In this document: positions 1 through 8,697 of the stretch, piece by piece
How positions within the stretch are numbered: the stretch's first letter is position 1
Layout: the number at the start of each line of letters is the position of its first letter
Source of the DNA: Pseudooceanicola nanhaiensis DSM 18065
Lineage (GTDB): Bacteria; Pseudomonadota; Alphaproteobacteria; Rhodobacterales; Rhodobacteraceae
Reading direction: 5' to 3'
Assembly: GCF_000688295.1 (NCBI RefSeq)
Contig: NZ_JHZF01000013.1
Location: forward strand, 930,001 to 994,000
DNA: 64,000 bases
The notes under the pieces: generated by a model
The model's database searches: none
Told to the model about the DNA's origin: nothing
The model's input: only the letters and a program-made list of their open reading frames with translations
Made by a program: the position numbers and the translations under genes

Positions 1-62
1 AGATCATTCTGCGTCAGGTTGCCGTCGACCCGCATGTCGGGTGAAAGGTGCAATATGGTCAT
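1..62 (-). CDS. 5' end of an unknown protein (partial)
   Basis: Only the first 20 codons of a leftward gene lie inside the window, starting MTILHLSPDMRV. The ATG at 62-60 is preceded on the minus strand by GAGG about six bases upstream, and the frame is open to the window edge. The fragment is too short to assign a family. It lies downstream of galE on the same strand, so a sugar or envelope function is conceivable, but that is only context. Confidence 0.4.
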   Translation of the reverse strand, partial: MTILHLSPDMRVDGNLTQND

Positions 63-480
63 CAGAAGCCTCTGTGGCTCGCGGCGCGATCACGGCGCCG
101 GCAGTGGTTTACGTGTCTCCTCGGAGGAAAAACATGTCACCATGGAAACAGAACTTGTCTCTGAGCCTGATCTCTAGAGGCACAGAGGGCGGCATTGCGG
201 TCGGAGATCGGTAAATTCGGTGCAAGTTTGTGGCGGTCTTGAGGCATGCCCCTGACCGCACCAAAATCATCCACACGTTCAGCGATTACCCCGTCTTCTG
301 GAAACCGCGATAGCAATCGCCTGTAACGTGTACAAATTGATTGTTCCGGATCGCGAAACATAAGCAGGCTTCCGCCGCGGATTGCCCCTGCATGACGATT
401 CCACGCTCATCCCCGCCCGATTCCGCATCGTAGGGTTGAGCGGGAGTCAGCAGGGTGTCAGGGTTCCGGCAGCTTTCCGC
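63..480. other. intergenic region of lower GC
   Basis: About 418 bases between the partial gene and galE. The part at roughly 100-400 is visibly less GC-rich than the rest of the window. It contains a 74-codon minus-strand frame (137-361) without a recognisable family or a good ribosome-binding site. No transposase, tRNA or clear terminator was seen. Confidence 0.4.
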
Positions 481-1464
481 TCAGCTTTCGTAGCGGCCGG
501 TCCGGTGCCAGAGCCACGCATCGGCGATCATCTGGGGCATCGTGGAGCGGGTCGGGTGCCATCCCAGCTCCGACTCGGCCCGGGTCGAGCCCGAGACGAG
601 CTTGGTCGCGTCGCCGGCGCGGCGCGGACCCTCGGTATGGGGCACCTCGCGATTGGTCACCGCGCGGCTGGCGTCGATGACCTGCCGGACCGAGAAGCCG
701 GTGCCGGTCCCGAGGTTGAAGACCCGGCTGGGCTTGCCCGCCCGCAGCCAGTCCAGCCCCAGCACATGCGCATCGACCAGGTCGCAGACATGGACGTAAT
801 CGCGGATGCAGGTGCCGTCGGGCGTGTCGTAATCCGTGCCGTGGATGGTCAGCCCGGGGCGGGTTCCGTCGACGGCCTCGAGCATCACGGGGATCAGGTG
901 GGTCTCGGGGCGGTGGTGCTCTCCGACCTCGCCGTCGGGATCGGCACCCGCGACGTTGAAATAGCGGAAGATCACGTGGCGCAGCCCGTGGGCGGCCTCG
1001 AAATCGCGCAGGATCTCCTCGATCGCGCGCTTCGAGGCGCCGTAGGCGTTGAGCGGCTGCTGCGGGGTCTCCTCGTCGAGCACCACGTTGTCGTGCTCGC
1101 CATAGGTGGCGCAGGTCGAGGAGAAGACGAAGTCCATGCAGCCCGCCGCCACCGCGGCCTCGATCAGGTTCAGCGAGCCCATGACGTTGTTGCGCCAGTA
1201 GAGGCCGGGCTTCGCCATCGCCTCGCCGACCTGGCTGAAGGCGGCGAAATGCATCACCGCGTCGGGGCGGTGCGTGGCGAAGACCTCGTCCAGCCGCGCG
1301 CGGTCCAGCAGGTCGCCCTCTTCCGCGGGCCCGAACTTCACCGCGTCGCGCCAGCCGGTCGAGAAATTGTCGAAGGTGACGGGTGTATGCCCCGCGGCCC
1401 GCAGCGCCTTGCAGGCATGCGAACCGATGTAGCCCGCGCCGCCGGTGACCAGAACCTTCGCCAT
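481..1464 (-). CDS. galE: UDP-glucose 4-epimerase
   Basis: A 327-residue extended short-chain dehydrogenase that interconverts UDP-glucose and UDP-galactose in the cytoplasm, feeding polysaccharide or LPS synthesis. The N-terminal NAD motif is VTGGAGYIGSHAC. The catalytic Ser-Ser-Thr stretch (FSSTCATYG) and the YGASK motif (Tyr-x-x-x-Lys) are intact, and the C-terminal substrate region RRAGD is present. Start chosen at ATG 1464, where AGGAGG sits five bases upstream on the minus strand; in-frame extension further upstream is antisense to the next gene. Length is typical for GalE. It is divergent from the gamma-glutamyltransferase gene. Confidence 0.93.
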   Translation of the reverse strand: MAKVLVTGGAGYIGSHACKALRAAGHTPVTFDNFSTGWRDAVKFGPAEEGDLLDRARLDEVFATHRPDAVMHFAAFSQVGEAMAKPGLYWRNNVMGSLNLIEAAVAAGCMDFVFSSTCATYGEHDNVVLDEETPQQPLNAYGASKRAIEEILRDFEAAHGLRHVIFRYFNVAGADPDGEVGEHHRPETHLIPVMLEAVDGTRPGLTIHGTDYDTPDGTCIRDYVHVCDLVDAHVLGLDWLRAGKPSRVFNLGTGTGFSVRQVIDASRAVTNREVPHTEGPRRAGDATKLVSGSTRAESELGWHPTRSTMPQMIADAWLWHRTGRYES

Positions 1465-1665
1465 GTATGCCTCCTGATGTTCCCCGGCGCGGAGCTTAGG
1501 GGAAGGGGCGGGGCGGGACCAGATGAAATGGTGGCCGTTTGCACCGCACGAAGCGCTCCGGTGCGCTCCGGATCCCCGGGGTCCGACAGGTGGGCGCAGG
1601 AGGTGCGCATCCGCTTGCACCTTCGCCGCTTCCCGCCGAACATCCGCGCCGACAAGGAGGCCCAC

Positions 1666-3237
1666 ATGATCCCGAATTTCTCGACCTCGCAGGTCACCCG
1701 CAAACCCGTCGTCGAAACCGAGGGCGGCGTGGTCGCCACCCAGCACAGCAAGGGCGCGCGCGCCGGGGCGGAGGTGCTCAAGGCCGGCGGCAACGCGATC
1801 GACGCGGCCGTCGCCACCGCCTTCGCCATGGGCGTGGTCGAGCCGTGGATGAGCGGGCCGGGCGGCGGCGGCGGGATGGTCTATCACGACGCCGCGACCG
1901 GCGAGACCCATGCGCTGAACTTCGGCATGCGCTCTCCGGCCGGGCTCGATCCGGCGGATTACCCGCTCTCCGGCACCGGCACCGCCTCCGACCTCTTCCC
2001 CTGGCCCAACGTGGTCGAGGATCGCAACCTGCGCGGCGGCACCGCCGTCGCGGTCCCCGGCATGGTCGCGGGCGCCGCCGCCGCGCACGAACGGTTCGGC
2101 ACGATGCCCTGGGCCGACCTGCTGGCCCCGGCCGAGGCGCTCGCCCGCGAGGGGCTGCTCGTCGACTGGTACGCCTCGCTGCTGATCGCCTCCTCCGCGC
2201 GCAACATCGGCACCGACGCGGACCTCGCCGCGATGTTCCTGCAGGACGGCGTCTACGCCCCGGTCGCCGGCTGGACCGCCAGCGGCCTGCCGCGGATCGC
2301 GATGGACGGCATGGCCGACACGCTGGCGGCGCTGGCGAAGGGCGGGGCCAAGGCCTTCTACGAGGGCGAGATCGGCGCCGCCATCGTGACCGACGTGCAG
2401 GCCAAGGGCGGCAGCCTGTCGCGCGAGGACCTCGCCGCCTATGCGGCCGAGTGGCAGGCCCCCTACGCCTTCGACCGCGGCGGCGCGCGATTCAACGTGC
2501 TGCCCGGCCTGACCGCGGGTCCGACCTTCGGCGGCATCTTCGAGCGTCTGCCCGAACCCGCCGCCCGGGCCGCCATGGACACACCGGGATGGGAGGCGCT
2601 GGCCGAGGCGCTCCACGGCGCCTACGCGCATCGGATCGCCACCATGGGCCACGACGGCGAAAGCCCGAAGCAGCCCGCCTGCACGACGCATTTCTCGGTG
2701 ATCGACCGGGACGGCAACATGGTCGCCTGGACCCAGACGCTGCTGTCGATCTTCGGCGCCTGCACGCTCTCGCCCGCGACCGGCATGATGATGAACAACG
2801 GCATCATGTGGTTCGATCCCGAGCCGGGGAAGCCCAACTCCCTCGCCCCCGGCCAGCCCTGCCTGATGAACATCTGCCCGGCGATCGCCATCACCCCCGA
2901 GGGCGGCTATGCCATCGGCGCCTCGGGCGGGCGGAAGATCGTCGGGGCGGTGGCGCAGCTCGCGCATCTGATGACCGACCGGGGGCTCTCGATGGAGGAG
3001 GCCTTCCACCATCCCCGCATCGACTATTCGACCTCGACCATCGTCGCCGACGACACGATCCCCGAGGCCGCCCTGTCGGCGCTCTCGGCGCAGCACAAGC
3101 TCGAAAGCCGCCCGCGCCACGTCTACCCGCTGAACTGGGCCTGCACGAGCGGGGTGATGCGGCGGGACGGCAAGAACGCGGGCTGCACCGAGATCATGAC
3201 CCCCTGGGGCGATGCCTTCCGCGAGGAGATGGCCTGA
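1666..3237 (+). CDS. gamma-glutamyltransferase family protein
   Basis: A 523-residue Ntn-hydrolase proenzyme related to gamma-glutamyltranspeptidase, which cleaves gamma-glutamyl amides or acyl bonds after self-cleavage into two subunits. The processing motif TTHFSVIDRDG is present with the nucleophile threonine near residue 340, and the large-subunit glycine-rich motif SGPGGGGGMV is near residues 64-73. No signal peptide is visible at the N-terminus (MIPNFSTSQV), so a cytoplasmic enzyme is likely, unlike glutathione-degrading GGT. Start ATG 1666 has AAGGAGG in front. It is followed after 10 bases by a flavin amine-oxidase-type gene, so the two probably act on one substrate; the substrate is not evident. 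Confidence 0.85.
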   Translation: MIPNFSTSQVTRKPVVETEGGVVATQHSKGARAGAEVLKAGGNAIDAAVATAFAMGVVEPWMSGPGGGGGMVYHDAATGETHALNFGMRSPAGLDPADYPLSGTGTASDLFPWPNVVEDRNLRGGTAVAVPGMVAGAAAAHERFGTMPWADLLAPAEALAREGLLVDWYASLLIASSARNIGTDADLAAMFLQDGVYAPVAGWTASGLPRIAMDGMADTLAALAKGGAKAFYEGEIGAAIVTDVQAKGGSLSREDLAAYAAEWQAPYAFDRGGARFNVLPGLTAGPTFGGIFERLPEPAARAAMDTPGWEALAEALHGAYAHRIATMGHDGESPKQPACTTHFSVIDRDGNMVAWTQTLLSIFGACTLSPATGMMMNNGIMWFDPEPGKPNSLAPGQPCLMNICPAIAITPEGGYAIGASGGRKIVGAVAQLAHLMTDRGLSMEEAFHHPRIDYSTSTIVADDTIPEAALSALSAQHKLESRPRHVYPLNWACTSGVMRRDGKNAGCTEIMTPWGDAFREEMA

Positions 3238-3247
3238 GGAGCCCCGC

Positions 3248-4537
3248 TTGAAACTCCGCGACAGCATCCGCACCACCCCCGGCACCGCGCTGCCGGGGAG
3301 CCTTTATGCCGCCGGTGTCCCCGCCTCCGACCGCGTGGCGCTGGAGGGCGAGGCCCGGGCGGACGTGGCGATCGTCGGGGCGGGGATCCTCGGCCTCTCG
3401 ACCGCGCTGGCACTGGCCGAGGGCGGGACCGCCTGCGTGGTGCTCGAGGCGAACGAGCCCGGCTGGGGCGCCTCGGGGCGCAACGGCGGGCAGGTGAACT
3501 CGGGGCTGAAATGGTCGCCCTCGCAGGTCGAGCGGGATATCGGCTCCGAGGCCGTCACCTTCTCCTATGACGCCCCCTCGCGGCTGAAGGCGCTGGTCGC
3601 CCGGCTGGGCCTCGACTGCGATTACGCGAACGGCGGCGGCTACCGGGCGGCGACGGATGCCGAGGGCGCGCGCGACATCGACACGCTCGTCGCGGAGATG
3701 GAGCGCCGCAACATCCCCGTTCGCCCGATGGACGCGGTCGGAATGGCCGAGGCGGCGGGAACGGAGCGCTACACCGGCGGCCTCTACGATCCGGTGGCGG
3801 GACAGGTGAACCCGCTGAAATACGTCCGGGGGCTGGCCGCGGCGGCGGTCGCGGCGGGGGCGCGGGTCTATTCCGACAGCCCGGTGATCTCGGCCGAGGA
3901 AAAGGGCGGCTGGGTCCTGAAGACCCTGCGCGGGACGGTGCGGGCCGAGAAGGTCCTTTTTGCCACCAACGGCTATTCCGACGGGCTGGTGCCCCGGCTG
4001 AAGCGCTCCCTTATGCCGGTCTTCAGCACCATAGCCGCGTCGCGGCCCCTGCCGGAGGACCTCCGCCGGAGGATCCTCGCCGGGCGGGAGGTGCTTTACG
4101 AGACCGGCCTCAAGACCGTCTATTACCGGGTGGATGCGGGGGGCCGTTTCCTGTTCGGCGGGCGCGGGCCGCAATCGCCGGCCGAGGGGACGCGGGCCGG
4201 CGCCACCCTCATCGCCCTGGCCGAGAGCCTCTGGCCCGAGCTGCGGGCGGTCGGCTGGGAATACGGCTGGAACGGGCGGGTGGCGATCACCGGCGATCAC
4301 TACCCGCATGTCCACGAGATCGGCGAGACCGGCCTCGCCTGCCTCGGCTTCAACGGGCGCGGCGTGGCGCTGACCACCGCGCTCGGCCCGCGGCTGGCGG
4401 CCCGGCTGACCGGGGGACGGGCCGAGGCGCTGCCACTTCCGGCCAGCCCGATCCGCACGATCCCCTTCCAGCCGTTCTGGCCCGCGGGCGTCGCCGCGGT
4501 CCTCGCCTGGTCCGACCTGAAGGCCCGGCTCACCTGA
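3248..4537 (+). CDS. FAD-dependent oxidoreductase (DAO family, PuuB-like)
   Basis: A 429-residue flavoprotein of the D-amino-acid oxidase / glycine oxidase superfamily. The dinucleotide-binding motif VAIVGAGILGLSTA lies near residue 40, followed by the typical WGASGRNGGQVN segment; the C-terminal part has the family pattern LACLGFNGRGVALT. Such enzymes oxidise amines or N-alkyl amino acids; gamma-glutamylputrescine oxidase is the closest functional analogue by context. I chose the TTG at 3248 because GAGGAG lies just upstream; an ATG at 3212 inside the previous gene is the alternative. It forms an operon with the preceding gamma-glutamyltransferase homologue. Substrate unknown. Confidence 0.85.
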   Translation: MKLRDSIRTTPGTALPGSLYAAGVPASDRVALEGEARADVAIVGAGILGLSTALALAEGGTACVVLEANEPGWGASGRNGGQVNSGLKWSPSQVERDIGSEAVTFSYDAPSRLKALVARLGLDCDYANGGGYRAATDAEGARDIDTLVAEMERRNIPVRPMDAVGMAEAAGTERYTGGLYDPVAGQVNPLKYVRGLAAAAVAAGARVYSDSPVISAEEKGGWVLKTLRGTVRAEKVLFATNGYSDGLVPRLKRSLMPVFSTIAASRPLPEDLRRRILAGREVLYETGLKTVYYRVDAGGRFLFGGRGPQSPAEGTRAGATLIALAESLWPELRAVGWEYGWNGRVAITGDHYPHVHEIGETGLACLGFNGRGVALTTALGPRLAARLTGGRAEALPLPASPIRTIPFQPFWPAGVAAVLAWSDLKARLT

Positions 4538-4543
4538 CGGGAG

Positions 4544-4557
4544 CCGCCGCGCGGCGG
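4544..4557. terminator. GC-rich palindrome between convergent genes
   Basis: A perfect 14-base palindrome CCGCCGCGCGGCGG lies between the stop of the flavoprotein gene and the stop of tex, where a bidirectional terminator would be expected. There is no T-run after it, so intrinsic termination is uncertain. Confidence 0.3.
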
Positions 4558-4564
4558 GGGGCCT

Positions 4565-6889
4565 TCAGCTCTTCTTCATCGCGTCGAGCAGGGCGGCCCC
4601 GAAGGCGCCGTGCTGCGCGCCGCCGCCCTTCGGCCCGGCCTGGTGCTGCGCCTTGCCCGCGCCCTTGCCCCTGGGCCGGTCGCGGGGGGTGTCGCGGGCG
4701 TCGCGCGCCTCCTTCGCCGAGGCGCCGCCGTCCTTCTTCATGCTCAGCCCGATCCGCTTGCGCGGCACGTCCACCTCGGTCACGCGGACCTGCACCACGT
4801 CGCCGGCCTTCACCACCTCGTGCGGGTCCTTCACGAAGCGATCCGCCAGCTGGCTCACATGGACCAGCCCGTCCTGGTGCACGCCGATGTCCACGAAGGC
4901 GCCGAAGGCCGCGACGTTGGTCACGGTGCCCTCAAGCCGCATCCCGGGCTTCAGATCCTTGATGTCGTCCACGCCCTCGGCAAAGGTCGCCGTCTTGAAG
5001 GTCGGCCGGGGGTCGCGTCCGGGCTTCTCCAGCTCCGCGAGGATGTCCTTCACCGTGGGCTCGCCGAACTGATCGTCCACGAACTGCTGCGGCGAGAGGC
5101 CCTTCAGCACCTTCGGGTCGCCCTGGATCGCGCGCAGGTCGCGCCCGCAGGCCTTCACGATCCGCCGCGCGAGGTCATAGGCCTCGGGGTGGACCGAGGA
5201 GGCGTCGAGCGGTTCCTGCCCGTCGCGGATGCGCAGGAAGCCCGCGCATTGCTCGAAGGCGCGGGGCCCGAGGCGCGAGACCTTCAGCAGGTCCTTCCGC
5301 GAACCGAAGGCGCCGTTGAGATCCCGGTGCAGCACGATGGATTCGGCAAGCCCCGCGCTCAGCCCCGAGACATGCGCCAGCAGCGGCGCCGAAGCGGTGT
5401 TCAGATCCACGCCGACCGCGTTCACCGCGTCCTCGACCACGGCCTCGAGCGACTTTGCCAGCCGGTGCTGGTCCACGTCGTGCTGGTACTGGCCGACCCC
5501 GATGCTCTTCGGTTCGATCTTCACCAGCTCGGCCAGCGGATCCTGCAGCCGCCGCGCGATCGAGACGGCGCCGCGCAGCGAGACGTCGAGATCGGGAAAC
5601 TCCCGCGCCGCCAGTTCGGAGGCGGAATAGACCGAGGCGCCGGCTTCGCTGACGATCACCTTGGTGGGTTTCTGCACGCCCGAGGGCAGCATGGCCAGCG
5701 TGTCGGCCACCATCTTCTCGGTCTCGCGCGAGGCGGTGCCGTTGCCGATGGCGATCAGCTCGATCCCGTGTTTCGCGATGAGCGCCATGATCGCCGATTG
5801 CGCGCCGCGCAGGTCGTTCTTGGGCTGGAACGGATAGAGCGTTTCGGTCGCCACCACCTTGCCGGTCGCGTCCACGACGGCGGCCTTCACGCCGGTGCGG
5901 ATGCCGGGATCGAGGCCCAGCGTCGGGCGCGAGCCCGCGGGGGCAGCCAGCAGCAGGTCCTTGAGGTTGCGGGCGAAGACGGCGATCGCCTCGTCCTGGG
6001 CCCGCGCGCGGAGATCGCCCATCAGGTCGAGCATCATCGAGGACGCGAGCTTCACCCGCCACGTCCAGCCCGCGACGCCGCGCAGCCAGCGGTCGCCCGG
6101 CCCGGTGCCGGTGAGTTCAAGCCGTGAGGCCACCATGTCCTCGCAGCGCGGTTGGCCCACCTCCGGATCCGGCCCGATGTCGAGCTGCACGACGCCTTCC
6201 TTCCAGGCCCGCATCATCGCGAGCGCCCGGTGCGAGGGGACGCCCGCCCATTTCTCGGAATGGTCGAAATAATCCGAGAACTTGGCTCCCTTCTCCTCCT
6301 GCCCGGGAACGACCTTGGCGGTCAGCAGCGCCTCCTTCTGGAGGTAGGCGCGCAGGTCTCCGATCAGCCCCGCGTTCTCGGCCAGCTCCTCGGTCAGGAT
6401 GTCGCGCGCGCCGTTCAGCGCGTCCTTCACCGTCGGCACGGCCTCCGAGAGATACCCCGCCGCCAGCGCTTCCGGCTCCGCGCTCCGGTCCGCCATGATC
6501 GCGTCGCGGAGCGGCTCGAGCCCGTTCTCGCGCGCGATCATCGCCTTGGTGCGGCGCTTGGGCTTGTAGGGAAGGTAGATGTCCTCGAGCTGCGCCTTGG
6601 TCTCGGCCCGGGCGATGGCGCGCGAGAGCTCGTCCGTCAGCTTCCCCTGTTCGGTGATCGACTTCAGGATCGAATCGCGCCGGTCGTCCAGTTCGCGCAG
6701 ATAGCCCAGACGGTCGGCCAGCGTCCGGAGCTGCGTGTCGTCGAGCCCGCCGGTCGCCTCTTTCCGGTAGCGCGCCACGAAGGGCACGGTCGCGCCCTCG
6801 TCGAGAAGGCGGACAGCGGCGGCGACCTGCGCGGCCCCGGCGCCGATCTCGGTCCCGATTGTCTGGTTGATGCGGGTGGCGCGATCCAT
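4565..6889 (-). CDS. tex: Tex family transcription accessory / RNA-binding protein
   Basis: A 774-residue protein of the Tex/Spt6-like family: N-terminal helical Tex domain, a YqgF/RNase-H-like core (TLGLDPGIRTGVKAAVVD), helix-hairpin-helix segments (LLAHVSGLSAGLAESIV) and a C-terminal S1 domain (GTVTNVAAFGAFVDIGVHQD). The tail after S1 is rich in Lys, Arg and Gly and probably unstructured. Tex binds nucleic acid and affects transcription and ribosome-associated processes; its exact role is not settled. Start ATG 6889 is chosen because AGAGGG lies six bases upstream; a GTG nine codons earlier is possible. Convergent with the flavoprotein gene. Confidence 0.93.
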   Translation of the reverse strand: MDRATRINQTIGTEIGAGAAQVAAAVRLLDEGATVPFVARYRKEATGGLDDTQLRTLADRLGYLRELDDRRDSILKSITEQGKLTDELSRAIARAETKAQLEDIYLPYKPKRRTKAMIARENGLEPLRDAIMADRSAEPEALAAGYLSEAVPTVKDALNGARDILTEELAENAGLIGDLRAYLQKEALLTAKVVPGQEEKGAKFSDYFDHSEKWAGVPSHRALAMMRAWKEGVVQLDIGPDPEVGQPRCEDMVASRLELTGTGPGDRWLRGVAGWTWRVKLASSMMLDLMGDLRARAQDEAIAVFARNLKDLLLAAPAGSRPTLGLDPGIRTGVKAAVVDATGKVVATETLYPFQPKNDLRGAQSAIMALIAKHGIELIAIGNGTASRETEKMVADTLAMLPSGVQKPTKVIVSEAGASVYSASELAAREFPDLDVSLRGAVSIARRLQDPLAELVKIEPKSIGVGQYQHDVDQHRLAKSLEAVVEDAVNAVGVDLNTASAPLLAHVSGLSAGLAESIVLHRDLNGAFGSRKDLLKVSRLGPRAFEQCAGFLRIRDGQEPLDASSVHPEAYDLARRIVKACGRDLRAIQGDPKVLKGLSPQQFVDDQFGEPTVKDILAELEKPGRDPRPTFKTATFAEGVDDIKDLKPGMRLEGTVTNVAAFGAFVDIGVHQDGLVHVSQLADRFVKDPHEVVKAGDVVQVRVTEVDVPRKRIGLSMKKDGGASAKEARDARDTPRDRPRGKGAGKAQHQAGPKGGGAQHGAFGAALLDAMKKS

Positions 6890-7092
6890 GGAAGCCCTCT
6901 TCTGCCTGTTGGACACCCTTCATAATGCTGCGCCGCGGGGCGGGGAAGGGCGAAGCCGCCCGCGCGGGCGATGGTGATCGGGAAGCCGCCGAGCGCGGGC
7001 CCTGTCACGCTTGTGATGGATGATGCGCCGGGCTTCGTGCCGCGGGCATGATGTCATAACCTTTCAAGGCACTCGAACCTGGGGAGGAGACC

Positions 7093-8001
7093 ATGAGGAT
7101 CGAACCGACCGGCGCCGTGATGGGCGCCATTGGCAGCGACGTGGACCTGTCGCAGCCGCTGAGCGATGCGGATTTCGGCGACATCGTCGCGGCCCTCGGA
7201 CGCCACGGGGTGATCTGCTTTCCGCAGCAGAGCCTCGACGCCCGCAGCCTGAAGGCGTTCTCGGAGAAATTCGGCGGGCTTCAGGTCTCGGTCAGCGGGC
7301 AGTTCACCCACCCGGACCAGCCCGAGGTCATGATCCTGTCCAACATCAAGGAGGACGGGAAGCCCATCGGGCTCGCCGATGCGGGGCAGGACTGGCACAC
7401 CGACATGAGCTACATGGACGTGGTGGGCTTCGTGAACGTGCTCTTTGCCGAGGAGGTGCCGCATCGCGACGGCAAGCCATTGGGCGCCACGGTCTTCGCG
7501 AACATGCGGGCGGCCTATGTCGATCTGCCGGACGAGATGAAGACAAGGCTCAAGGACGCGATCTGCGTGCACGACTTCAACAAGTTCTGGGAGAACATGC
7601 GCGCCCGGCCCGGCTCGGAACGGCCGCCGCTCAGTCCCGAGGCACGGGCCAAGCGCCCGCCGGTGCGGCATCCGCTGTTCCTGACCCATCCGATCACGGG
7701 GGAGGAGATCCTCTATGCCAACCCCGGCTATGCCGAATACATCGAGGGCATGGACCGGGCCGAGAGCGACGAGATCCTGACCTTCCTCTTCGAGCACCAG
7801 CTGCAGGACAAGTACCAGTACACCCACGACTGGGCGAAGGGCGATGTGCTGATCTGGGACCACATCGGCACCCTGCACACGGCGAAGGCCGATTACCGGC
7901 CCGAGGAGCACCGCAAGATGCTGCGCTGCCAGGTCTATGCCGACCGGATCTTCGAGCCTGCCTTCGTGCAGGACGCACTCAGCCACGCCGGCGCGGCCTG
8001 A
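7093..8001 (+). CDS. TauD/TfdA-family 2-oxoglutarate-dependent dioxygenase
   Basis: A 302-residue Fe(II)/2-oxoglutarate dioxygenase. The first iron ligands are in WHTDMSY (His-x-Asp), the distal histidine in GTLHTA, and the 2-oxoglutarate-binding arginine in the HRKMLRCQV segment near the C-terminus. The family hydroxylates small acids such as taurine, 2,4-D or other organosulfur or aryl compounds; the substrate cannot be read from sequence. A strong GGAGGAG precedes ATG 7093. It converges with the GntR-led operon, only three bases separating its stop from that of the last gene of that operon, so a shared substrate is possible but not shown. Confidence 0.85.
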   Translation: MRIEPTGAVMGAIGSDVDLSQPLSDADFGDIVAALGRHGVICFPQQSLDARSLKAFSEKFGGLQVSVSGQFTHPDQPEVMILSNIKEDGKPIGLADAGQDWHTDMSYMDVVGFVNVLFAEEVPHRDGKPLGATVFANMRAAYVDLPDEMKTRLKDAICVHDFNKFWENMRARPGSERPPLSPEARAKRPPVRHPLFLTHPITGEEILYANPGYAEYIEGMDRAESDEILTFLFEHQLQDKYQYTHDWAKGDVLIWDHIGTLHTAKADYRPEEHRKMLRCQVYADRIFEPAFVQDALSHAGAA

Positions 8002-8004
8002 GCG

Positions 8005-8697
8005 TCAGTCGAAACTGAACCGCGCGACCCCGTGCTCCTTGAGCAGGGGGTCGCTTTCCTCGTTCGAGAAGTGGTTCAGCAGGTCATGCGCCGCGTCGCG
8101 GTCCTGGCCGGGCAGGGTCAGCGACATGGAGATGTCGGCATCGGTGCCGAGGGTTCTCGGCAGGATCGCGACCGGATTCAGCCCCACCGTCGACAGGATC
8201 ACGGGCAGCGGCGCCGCGGCGAGGTCGACCTTGCCCGCGGCGGCGGCGCGGGCGGGCTCACCGGCGCCCATCGGGTGCAGCCGGTCGCCGAGCTCTTCGG
8301 TCAGCCCCAGCTCTTCGAGCGCGGCCAGGAACTCCGGCCCGCTGACGCCGCCCTCGGTATAGGCGATCTCACGGGCGTCACGCAGGAAGTCCCGCAGCTC
8401 GGGGACGGTGCGCAGCGGATCGGTCATCTCGCAGGACCGCCCGAGCGCGAGGGAGAGGCGCCCGAACGGGCGGTGCATGTCGCGCGACACGAGATCGGCC
8501 GCGATCAGCGCCTCCATGTCGGCGGGGCTGGTGAGCACGAGGTCCGGCGTGTCCCCCTCGCGCAGCCGCTCGGGCACCTCGGGGTTCAGCAGGCAGGACA
8601 TCGAGACCGGCACGCCGTTCACCTCCTCGAACTGCGCGACGAGCTCTTCGCACAGGGCCTGCACGGCGATCGGCGCCAGAAGGCGCAGACCGCTCAA
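8005..8697 (-). CDS. ModA-like substrate-binding domain protein without signal peptide
   Basis: A 230-residue protein with a type-2 periplasmic-binding-protein fold resembling molybdate-binding ModA: an N-terminal lobe (LRLLAPIAVQALCEEL..FEE..GVPV), a TPDLVLTSPADM segment and a crossing region (AAGKVDLAAAPLPVIL). There is no export signal or lipobox, so it is probably cytoplasmic and not a normal transporter component; no ABC permease genes are nearby. Start is a TTG at 8697 whose first bases overlap the TGA of the preceding gene, indicating translational coupling. It is the last gene of the GntR operon. It may be a sensor or a domain of unknown catabolic use. Confidence 0.7.
   Translation of the reverse strand: MSGLRLLAPIAVQALCEELVAQFEEVNGVPVSMSCLLNPEVPERLREGDTPDLVLTSPADMEALIAADLVSRDMHRPFGRLSLALGRSCEMTDPLRTVPELRDFLRDAREIAYTEGGVSGPEFLAALEELGLTEELGDRLHPMGAGEPARAAAAGKVDLAAAPLPVILSTVGLNPVAILPRTLGTDADISMSLTLPGQDRDAAHDLLNHFSNEESDPLLKEHGVARFSFD

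Noticed and set aside
137-361. 74-codon minus-strand frame in a lower-GC gap
   Set aside because: No family pattern, no good ribosome-binding site, and the product shows no recognisable motif; treated as non-coding.
1465-3285. galE extended to 934 codons
   Set aside because: Upstream part is antisense to the gamma-glutamyltransferase gene; ATG 1464 has an AGGAGG and the normal GalE N-terminus.
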